This document shows positions 44,745 through 52,724 of a DNA stretch of 52,724 nt, piece after piece; the first letter of the stretch is position 1, and every line of letters begins with the position of its first letter. The position numbers and the translations under genes were made by a program. Under the pieces are notes generated by a model. It did not search any database and was not told where the DNA came from. It saw only the letters and a program-made list of their open reading frames with translations. The DNA comes from Streptomyces sp. NBS 14/10 (lineage in GTDB: Bacteria; Actinomycetota; Actinomycetes; Streptomycetales; Streptomycetaceae), in assembly GCF_002224125.1 (NCBI RefSeq), contig NZ_NCSM01000028.1, positions 1 to 52,724 of the forward strand, read 5' to 3'.

Positions 44745-47700
44745 TCAGATCAGCGCGGGCGCGGTCGGCGCGCCAGCCGACTGCGCCGCGCGCTGCAGCG
44801 CGCTGGCGAGCAGGGCCAGGTCCGTCGGCCCGTTGCCCAGCTCCCGTACCGGGCGCCGGGTGGGCGGGTCGCCCGTACGCTCCCAGTCGACCGCCACGAC
44901 GGTGGGACGCTGCGTCGCCGTACGCGGTATGCGCCCGGTCACCCGGCCCGCCTGGAACGGAGTGGCCGCGCTGTCGTCGCGCCGCCGGTACAGCCGGCCG
45001 CGGCCGATGGCCGCTTCCGCCGCCCCGGAGCCGGTGGGCGAGTCGGCGGCGGAGCCGGTGGGCGCTCCGGAGGCAGTGGCGGACAGGGGGCGGGCCTCCA
45101 GCGTGATCCACAGCCCGGCGCGCTCGGCCGCCGCTGTGTCCGCCGTACGGTCCGGGCGGCCGGACGCCGCGACCAGATGCACCCCGAGGCGCGCACCGTC
45201 GCGGGCGACGGCCTCCAGCGCCCGGACGACCGACCCGGCCGCCGGCCGACCGGTGCTGCCGAGGGAGGGGGCGACCAGCGCGTCGAAGTCGTCGACGAGG
45301 ACGACGAGCCGGGGCAGCGAGGCCCCTGCCGCCGCCTCCTCCGTGTGCTCGCCGCCGGGCTGGGTACGCAGCCGCAAGGTGCCGCTGGAGGCGGAGTCGA
45401 GGTCACCGGCCCGCCGCGGCGCGACCACCCGCGCACTGCCCCTGTTGTCGCCGCCCGCGCCTCCGGCCGGGGCGCCGCTTGGGCACCCGCCCGTGCCACG
45501 GGCCGGGTCGTCGAGATGGCGGGCCGCGGTGCTGTCGGCGCCGCCACCCAGGCGCCCGCCCGTGCCGCCGCCCGGGGAGTGGGGGTGGCGGGTCGTACCG
45601 CCGTCGGCGTTCGCGGTGCCACCCGGGCGCGCGCCGACGCCGGTCGCGCTCCGCGCGGAGGCGGCGCTCCCCGCGTCGTGGACCGGGGCGGCACCGGGGC
45701 CGCCCGCCGGGTGTCCGGCCGCGGCGGCGCCGCTCGCGGTCCAGGTGACGAAGTCCTGGTCGCCCAGCAGTTCGGCGCGGTGCTTGAGCTCCGAGCTCAG
45801 CGCCTGGGCGAACTCCCGCATCCGTACCGGGTCGGAGGCCGCCAGATACGTCGACACCTGCGGCAGGTCCGTACACACCCGCAGCCCCTCGCCGCGCTCC
45901 GCGCCGCCGCCGTCGACGAGCACCAGCCCGAGCCGGTCCGGGCGCTCGGCGGCCGCGAGGGAGGCGGCAACGGAACGCAGCAGCTCTGTCTTGCCGGTGC
46001 CGGGGCCGCCGCCGATCAGCAGATGCGGGCCGTCGGCCACCAGGTCGACGGCGAGCGGGCCGCGCGGGCCCGCGCCCAGCACGGCCAGGGCCCGGCCGCC
46101 GGCCGGGACCTCGTCCGCGGCGGCCGCCCAGCGGGCCAGCAGCGAGGCGGGGGTGGCCCGCGCCAGACCCAGCTCGTCCAGCAGCCGCGACGCGCGCGGC
46201 AGCGGGGCGGCCGCCGGGCGGCCGGAGCCGGGGGCGCCGCCCTCCAGGGCGGAGTCGGCCGGGCGCAGGGGCGCCAGGGCCCGTGCGAACCGCTCGGCCC
46301 AGGCCACCGACACCGCGTCCACGGTCGCCGCCACGCCCGCCGCCCCGTCGTGGCCGCCGCGGCGCACGATCTGCAGCCCCGTCGCCACGTCGCCGCTGAG
46401 CAGCGCCGCCATCCCGCACGCGGCGAACACCGGAGACGCCGCACGGGCGGCCCCATAGCTCGCCGACAGCGGAGACGCGGGGGACGTGGCGGGCGCCTCC
46501 ACCAGGGACAGGAGATGAATTCCGGCCGCCGGGCCGCCCAGCGCCAGCGCCGCGAGCGTTTCGCGCAGCGCCGCGGGGCCGGGGTCGCCGTCCACGACGA
46601 CCACGGTGTGCGGGCCGGAGTGGCGGGCCGCGGCGGCGGCCACGGCCGCCGGGGACGCGGTCGCCCAGCCCGGGCCCGGCCGCCCGTCCTCCAGCCTCCG
46701 CACCAGCTCGTTCGTACGGGCCGTGGCCTGCTCCGGGTCGTACGCCAGCAGCAGTCGGCAGTCCTGCCCGCGCAGCGGCTGGAGGTGGGGCAGCCAGCCG
46801 AGCCAGGACCACTGCGCGAGCCGTTCGGAGACGCTGCGCCGACTGTCCGTGCTGACCAGGATGATCTCCAGCTCGGTGGGCGCGTGGAAGGCCGCCAGCT
46901 GCGCCACGACGGAGCGGGCGAGCCCGGCCAGCCGGGCGCGCGGGCCCGCCAGGCCCAGCGAACCGGCCTCCCGCAGATCGACGGTCACGGGTGCGGCGGG
47001 CAGCAGCCCGCCGCCCGCGGTGGGCCGGTCGGCCGACCCCAGCCGCACGCTCAGCGCGTCCGGGTGCCCCGGGCCGCGCTCCCACAGGCGAGGGCCCGGA
47101 CCGAGCGCCGTCATCAGTACGGCGGCGGGATCCGGCCACCGCCGGTGCAGCGCGGCTGCCTCGGCGGCCGCCTGCCCCGCGGCGCCTCCGCCCGGCCCGT
47201 CGCCGCACGCCTCGTCCCGCTCGCCCGCGCCGAGCCCGGAGGCGAGCCGCCGCGCCCAGGCCCCTATGCCGCCGCGCCGCCGCACCTGCGCCCCGGCGAC
47301 GTCAGCGATGTCATACGCGCCCGGCCGGCCGCCACGCGCTCCGGCGCCCCGGTCGTCCTGGGCGCCGCCGCCCGTGGCGGACGCCCCGCCTGGTGCCCCG
47401 GCCTGCCGGGGGATTTGGGCGCCGCCGTCTGGTTGCGGGTGGTGCGGCGTCGTGTGCGAACGGGCCGCGCCGCCGCCCATGGCCGGGCCGCCCGGCGCCC
47501 CCGCGCCCGGGCGCGACACCGGGCCGTCGGCCCGGTCGTACCCCGGAGCGGACTCCGCCCACGCCGCGCCCCCGCCGGTGGCGGCCCACGGCCCCTGGCT
47601 CATTCCAGCGGCGCCGAAGTGCGTCGGGCTCTCGTCCGTCCCCGGCAGGGCTCGGTCGTCTGCAGGCTGCCATCCGCCGTCGCCGCGCGCGGCGGAGCCG

Positions 47701-48950
47701 TGTCCTTGGCTTCGGTTGCCGTGGCTCCGGTCGCCGCCCGGGGCGGCCGGAGCGCCGCCGGACCGGCCGTCCGAGGCACCCCCGGGCGCGGGGCGGCTCG
47801 GCAGGCCGCCGCGTGCGGCGGAGCCGTACCCTGCGTGGCCCCGGTCTTCGCGGCTCCGGTCGCCGCCCGGCGCGGCGCCGGCATACGGCTCGCCTTGCGC
47901 CGGCACTGCACCGCGGCCCCCGGGGGCGGAGTGGCCCGTCATGCCGCCGCGCGCGGCGGGGCCGGGCCCCGCCGGGGCCCGCTGGCCGCCGCGCTGCCCG
48001 GCCGGGCCGGCGCCCGGCGCGGGGCGCCCGGCGCGGTCGCGGCCGTCCTGGGCCGCGTATGGCTCGAACGCGTCCCCGGCCCTCGTGGGGTGGCCGGACA
48101 TCCCGCCGTGCCCGGCGGAGGCCCGCTCGGCGGGCAGCCAGTCGCCCTGGCCCGTCGTGGTGGCCGCGGGGGCGTGGGACGGGGCTTCGGGGGCCGCGCC
48201 GGGGTGAGCCCCCGGGACGACCCGTAGGTGGCCCTCGCCGTCCGGGTGGGCCGGAAGGCGCTCGGGCGGGGCGGGGGAGGGCGACGGGGTGTGCAGCCGC
48301 AGGGCGGATTCGCCGATGCGCAGCAGGGCGCCCGGAGACAGAGGGACGGCGTGGGGGCCGACGGGCGCGCCGTCGACCGCCGTGCCGTTCGTCGAGCCGA
48401 GGTCGGTGATGGTGACCCGGCCGTCGTCGGCGACCGTCACCGCGCAGTGCAGCCGGGACACATCGGGGTCGTCGAGGGGGACGTCCGCGTCGGCGGAACG
48501 GCCGATGCGGACCTGGCCGCCGTGCAGCAGATGGACGCCGCCCGCGTCGGGCCCCGCCACCACGTCGAGCCGGACGGTCGCGTCCGGCGCCGCGGCCTCA
48601 GGCAGGCCCGGGTACCCCGGGTAACCGGGATAGCGGTCGGGGTCCGCCGGGCCGTTGAGCGCGAGGACCGCGCCGTCCACCAGGGGCGGCTCGCCGACCG
48701 CGCAGCGCTGCGCGTCAAGCCGCTCGGCCCCCGCGTACAGCACGGCGCCGCCGCTGCCGCCCGCGTCGCAGCCGGAGGCGGCGAGGGCGGCAGCCAGCCC
48801 GCTGGCCACCGAAGCGAGGGCGGTGCCGGCCGGGGCGGTCACCAGCACATCCACGGTGCAGGGTCCGGTGTGAGCGTGGCCGGGCGCGGCCTGGCCCGGA
48901 CGGCTCGGGTGGGCGCTGCGCGGCCCGAGGACGGTCAGCCGAATCTGCAT
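44745..48950 (-). CDS. FHA-domain FtsK/SpoIIIE-like ATPase
   Basis: A 1401-residue protein. An N-terminal region (1-120) of ubiquitin-like or unknown fold precedes an FHA domain at about 122-205 (VRIGRSADADVPLDDPDVSR and GSTNGT), which binds phosphothreonine. A long Gly/Ala/Pro-rich, probably disordered segment (about 215-600) follows. An FtsK/SpoIIIE-type ATPase region has Walker A GGGPGTGKTEL (K987) and Walker B LVVLVDDFDAL (about 1215-1225), interrupted by a Gly/Pro/Ala-rich insert. No membrane helix is seen. Related proteins occur in type VII-like secretion and DNA pumping. The ATG at 48950 begins MQIRLTVLGP; upstream in-frame codons are Arg/Ser-rich and unsupported. It is divergent from the pkaA-like kinase. 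Confidence 0.85.
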   Translation of the reverse strand: MQIRLTVLGPRSAHPSRPGQAAPGHAHTGPCTVDVLVTAPAGTALASVASGLAAALAASGCDAGGSGGAVLYAGAERLDAQRCAVGEPPLVDGAVLALNGPADPDRYPGYPGYPGLPEAAAPDATVRLDVVAGPDAGGVHLLHGGQVRIGRSADADVPLDDPDVSRLHCAVTVADDGRVTITDLGSTNGTAVDGAPVGPHAVPLSPGALLRIGESALRLHTPSPSPAPPERLPAHPDGEGHLRVVPGAHPGAAPEAPSHAPAATTTGQGDWLPAERASAGHGGMSGHPTRAGDAFEPYAAQDGRDRAGRPAPGAGPAGQRGGQRAPAGPGPAARGGMTGHSAPGGRGAVPAQGEPYAGAAPGGDRSREDRGHAGYGSAARGGLPSRPAPGGASDGRSGGAPAAPGGDRSHGNRSQGHGSAARGDGGWQPADDRALPGTDESPTHFGAAGMSQGPWAATGGGAAWAESAPGYDRADGPVSRPGAGAPGGPAMGGGAARSHTTPHHPQPDGGAQIPRQAGAPGGASATGGGAQDDRGAGARGGRPGAYDIADVAGAQVRRRGGIGAWARRLASGLGAGERDEACGDGPGGGAAGQAAAEAAALHRRWPDPAAVLMTALGPGPRLWERGPGHPDALSVRLGSADRPTAGGGLLPAAPVTVDLREAGSLGLAGPRARLAGLARSVVAQLAAFHAPTELEIILVSTDSRRSVSERLAQWSWLGWLPHLQPLRGQDCRLLLAYDPEQATARTNELVRRLEDGRPGPGWATASPAAVAAAAARHSGPHTVVVVDGDPGPAALRETLAALALGGPAAGIHLLSLVEAPATSPASPLSASYGAARAASPVFAACGMAALLSGDVATGLQIVRRGGHDGAAGVAATVDAVSVAWAERFARALAPLRPADSALEGGAPGSGRPAAAPLPRASRLLDELGLARATPASLLARWAAAADEVPAGGRALAVLGAGPRGPLAVDLVADGPHLLIGGGPGTGKTELLRSVAASLAAAERPDRLGLVLVDGGGAERGEGLRVCTDLPQVSTYLAASDPVRMREFAQALSSELKHRAELLGDQDFVTWTASGAAAAGHPAGGPGAAPVHDAGSAASARSATGVGARPGGTANADGGTTRHPHSPGGGTGGRLGGGADSTAARHLDDPARGTGGCPSGAPAGGAGGDNRGSARVVAPRRAGDLDSASSGTLRLRTQPGGEHTEEAAAGASLPRLVVLVDDFDALVAPSLGSTGRPAAGSVVRALEAVARDGARLGVHLVAASGRPDRTADTAAAERAGLWITLEARPLSATASGAPTGSAADSPTGSGAAEAAIGRGRLYRRRDDSAATPFQAGRVTGRIPRTATQRPTVVAVDWERTGDPPTRRPVRELGNGPTDLALLASALQRAAQSAGAPTAPALI

Positions 48951-49465
48951 AGCCGTCAACGGTCCCTTCTGTCCGGGGGGCCGGGCAGGGGCGCCGTTTC
49001 CCCCCACCGCCCCCAGGCGCGTCGGCACGTACAAGCTCCGTACGAGCGCACGAGCACGCGCGTACGGGCACGGCGCGCGCGGGTCCCCCCGGCTCCCCAC
49101 CGCATCCGTGCTGCGTGCATCCTCGCACCTGCCACTGACATTCCGCCCGCCGACCGTCGCTTCATGATCTTGATTGGTCGGCTGACTGGCCGAAAGTGGT
49201 TGATTGTGACTGGGTCGGCTGTCTGTCGGTTGTCCTTTGTGACGCTGAATGGTGCGGATCCGCCTGACCTTGGCAACCATCTGTTCGGATCGTGCGTCTT
49301 CCCCGCAAGCCGTGCTCTGCGCGGCTCATCTGCGGCTCGTACGGAGATCAGTACGGCATGTCGTACCGCCCCACTACAGTGGGGCCGACGCAGGCGATGT
49401 TGGCGACATCAACCAGCCGTCGGCAGAACGCAGACAAAATGGACCACGACCAGGGAGCGCATGAC
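48951..49465. other. Divergent intergenic region between the FHA-ATPase and kinase genes
   Basis: About 515 bp without a supported gene. The part 49160-49260 is AT-richer, with repeated GATTG and GGTCGGCTG pieces, and probably carries the leftward promoter. An 18-bp palindrome lies at 49368-49385 on the kinase side. Confidence 0.5.
49368..49385. promoter_or_regulatory. 18-bp palindrome upstream of the pkaA-like gene
   Basis: GCCCCACT and AGTGGGGC are perfect arms around AC. The core TACAGT (49375-49380) could serve as a -10 element for the kinase, so a repressor here would block it. No convincing -35 is seen. Confidence 0.5.
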
Positions 49466-51196
49466 GTGCGGCCGGTAGGCAGCAAGTACCTGCTCGAGGA
49501 GCCGCTCGGACGCGGAGCCACGGGCACCGTCTGGCGAGCCCGCCAGCGGGAGGCGGCAGGCTCCGAGGCCGCCGTGGCCGGGCAGCCCGGCGAGACCGTC
49601 GCGATCAAGGTCCTCAAGGAGGAGCTGGCAAACGACGCGGAGATCGTGATGCGCTTCCTGCGCGAGCGCTCCGTGCTGCTGCGGCTCACCCACCCCAACA
49701 TCGTCCGCACCCGCGACCTGGTCGTCGAGGGCGATCTGCTCGCCCTGGTCATGGACCTGATCGACGGCCCGGACCTGCACAACTACCTGCGTAGCAACGG
49801 CCCGTTCACCCCCGTGGCCGCCGCCCTGCTGATGGCCCAGATCGCCGACGCGCTCGCCGCCAGCCACGCGGACGGCGTCGTGCACCGTGACCTCAAACCC
49901 GCCAACGTGCTGCTGGCCGGCACGGGCGAGGGCGAGGAGATGCACCCGATGCTGACCGACTTCGGCATCGCGCGCCTCGCGGACTCGCCGGGCCTCACCC
50001 GCACCCATGAGTTCGTCGGCACGCCCGCCTATGTGGCGCCGGAGTCCGCCGAGGGCCGCCCGCAGACCTCCGCGGTGGACATCTACGGCGCCGGGATCAT
50101 GCTGTACGAGCTGGTCACCGGCCGTCCGCCGTTCGCGGGCAACACGGCGCTCGAGGTGCTGCACCGGCATCTGAGCGAGGAGCCGCGCCGCCCCACCACC
50201 GTGCCCGAGCCCCTGTGGACGGTCATAGAGCGCTGTCTGCGCAAGAGCCCGGAGGAACGGCCCAGCGCCGAGAGCCTGGCCCGCGGGCTGCGCGTGGTCG
50301 CCGCGGGCGTCGGGGTGCACGCCACGCCCGCGCAGGCCGAGGCCGCGCTCGGCGTCGGCGCGCTGCTCGCCCCGGACCCGGCGCCCGCCCCGGTGCCGGA
50401 CGCCGACCCCGGGGGCGCCGCCGACCCGACCCAGGTGCTCCCGTCCAACGCGCCGGGCGCCTTCGACCCCGCCGCGGCCACCAGCGTGCTGCCCCAGACC
50501 GGCGGACCGGGCGGCGGCCCCGGCGGCGGTGCGAACGCCGACCCCACCCAGGTGCTGCCCGCCGGCTCCGGCCCGGCCTCCGGCGCCGACCCGACCCGCG
50601 CGATGCCGCCCGTGCCGCCCGGCCAGGGTCCGGACGATCCGCACCCCTGGCAGAACCAGCTGCGCGCGGCCCGCGACCGCAACGAGCAGACGCAGGTCCA
50701 GTACCTCGACCCGAGCCAGGACCCGCTGCGCCGCCGCCCCCAGCGCCGCCCCGCCCCGCAGCAGCCGCCGCAGTACCAGCAGCCCCAGCAGCCCCAGCAG
50801 TACCAGCCGCAGCAGCCCCAGCAGCCGCCGCGCAGGCAGCAGAGGCGCCAGCAGCCGCCCCCGTACGCCCAGCAGCAGCCCCAGAACTACGCCCCGGCGC
50901 CGCACCACCCCCAGCAGCCGCAGCCCCAGCGCTACGCGCCGCCGCCCCAGCAGCCGCAGCAGCCCGAGCCGCGCCAGCCCCGGCAGCGCAGCTCCAGCCC
51001 GATGAAGATCCCCGGTATGGGGTGCCTCAAGGGCTGTCTGTTCGTGATCGTGATCCTGATCGTGGGTTCCTGGCTGATCTGGGAGCTGACCCCGCTCAAG
51101 GACTGGGTCGCCGAGGGCAAGAGCTACTGGGACGCGGTCACCGACTGGGTCACCGAGGTGAAGGACTGGATCTCCAAGCTCGGCGGGCCCAGCTGA
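49466..51196 (+). CDS. pkaA: Membrane Ser/Thr protein kinase (PkaA-like)
   Basis: A 576-residue Hanks-type kinase. The catalytic domain (about 1-270) has the Gly loop LGRGATGTV, VAIK with K48, HRDLKPAN with D142, DFG with D165, and YVAPE. A Pro/Ala/Gly linker carries DPTQVLP at T322 and T360, DPTRAMP at T377 and EQTQVQ at T409, followed by a Pro/Gln-rich stretch (about 430-515) and one membrane helix (about 525-541), with a short extracytoplasmic tail. GTG 49466 has GGGAG 8 nt upstream; an ATG at 49439 lacks a good site. Order and size relative to the next gene match pkaA/pkaB of S. coelicolor; the symbol rests on that. Confidence 0.88.
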   Translation: MRPVGSKYLLEEPLGRGATGTVWRARQREAAGSEAAVAGQPGETVAIKVLKEELANDAEIVMRFLRERSVLLRLTHPNIVRTRDLVVEGDLLALVMDLIDGPDLHNYLRSNGPFTPVAAALLMAQIADALAASHADGVVHRDLKPANVLLAGTGEGEEMHPMLTDFGIARLADSPGLTRTHEFVGTPAYVAPESAEGRPQTSAVDIYGAGIMLYELVTGRPPFAGNTALEVLHRHLSEEPRRPTTVPEPLWTVIERCLRKSPEERPSAESLARGLRVVAAGVGVHATPAQAEAALGVGALLAPDPAPAPVPDADPGGAADPTQVLPSNAPGAFDPAAATSVLPQTGGPGGGPGGGANADPTQVLPAGSGPASGADPTRAMPPVPPGQGPDDPHPWQNQLRAARDRNEQTQVQYLDPSQDPLRRRPQRRPAPQQPPQYQQPQQPQQYQPQQPQQPPRRQQRRQQPPPYAQQQPQNYAPAPHHPQQPQPQRYAPPPQQPQQPEPRQPRQRSSSPMKIPGMGCLKGCLFVIVILIVGSWLIWELTPLKDWVAEGKSYWDAVTDWVTEVKDWISKLGGPS

Positions 51197-51214
51197 CCCA
51201 GCACCGTGTACGGC

Positions 51215-51240
51215 GCGGGGCCCGCGGCCAAGGGCCCCGC
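51215..51240 (+). terminator. Stem-loop between the two kinase genes
   Basis: GCGGGGCCC at 51215-51223 is perfectly complementary to 51232-51240 around an 8-nt loop, 19 bp past the first kinase's stop. Confidence 0.75.
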
Positions 51241-51378
51241 CACTAAGGGGATTTGTCGACATCTGAAGGGTGTTTTCCGCGCAGAAGCGGACAGTTGGCG
51301 CTGTCCGAGGCCCCCAACCTGCCGGTAGCCGCGTAGCTTTGTCGCCAACGTGCCCCTGTCGGAGGAGTCGGAGCAGTC

Positions 51379-52686
<1,308 letters not shown>

Positions 52687-52724
52687 GCGGCCCCTTTTTT
52701 GAGGCTCGGTTCGCCTCCGGGGCG

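Noticed and set aside
45177..48227. 1016-residue plus-strand ORF antisense to the FHA-ATPase gene
   Set aside because: Arg/Gly/Ala-rich shadow of a low-complexity gene without domain match.

Overview
The window is chromosomal DNA of a high-GC actinomycete, almost certainly a Streptomyces. The evidence is GC-rich third positions, many GTG/TTG starts behind GGAGG-type ribosome binding sites, the block mtnA-mtrA-mtrB-lpqB-comF-hpf-response regulator-secA, a 1660-residue NAD-type glutamate dehydrogenase, and a closing tandem pair of Ser/Thr kinases that matches pkaA/pkaB in order and size. No rRNA, tRNA, CRISPR array, insertion sequence or prophage gene was found.

Layout. (1) 1-15.5 kb is conserved core: a Pro-rich membrane protein, mtnA, the MtrA/MtrB two-component system with lipoprotein LpqB in overlapping reading frames, comF, the long-form ribosome hibernation factor hpf behind a structured leader, an orphan NarL-type response regulator, an AlkX/YcaQ-like protein and a GNAT acetyltransferase facing away from secA. 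(2) 15.7-24.4 kb holds an Rv3235-family protein, a DUF6912-like protein, a HAD hydrolase, a DJ-1/PfpI protein and the NAD-glutamate dehydrogenase. (3) 24.5-35.1 kb is a cell-surface glycopolymer cluster. Two paralogous bifunctional GT2/CDP-glycerol transferases at its ends point inward; between them lie a TarS-like GT2 enzyme, a membrane protein, a FkbM methyltransferase and a Stealth phosphotransferase. The products suggest a phosphodiester-linked (teichoic-acid-like) wall polymer. (4) 35.2-40.7 kb is accessory: an ECF sigma operon (sigma factor, anti-sigma-like membrane protein, secreted beta-propeller), two decayed genes (GT2 glycosyltransferase, Lrp/AsnC regulator), an 8-bp microsatellite, and a divergent metallo-beta-lactamase-fold/MarR pair with an apparent shared operator. 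(5) 40.8-44.5 kb is a sugar ABC importer operon (binding lipoprotein and two permeases, one with an unusual extracytoplasmic insert). (6) 44.7-52.7 kb holds a giant FHA-FtsK/SpoIIIE-like ATPase divergent from two membrane Ser/Thr kinases, one of which carries repeated TQ motifs that could be FHA ligands.

The most interesting non-coding signals are an ECF/SigR-like promoter and interchangeable CTCCG/CGGAG hairpins ahead of hpf, two exact DnaA boxes between lpqB and comF, concentric palindromes ahead of the sugar-binding lipoprotein, a 23-bp palindrome between the MarR and lactamase-fold genes, and an 18-bp palindrome ahead of the kinases. Most gene ends carry long perfect stems without U-tracts. 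No single complete, clearly novel multi-gene system is proven by sequence alone; the glycopolymer locus and the hpf leader are the best candidates for new biology.
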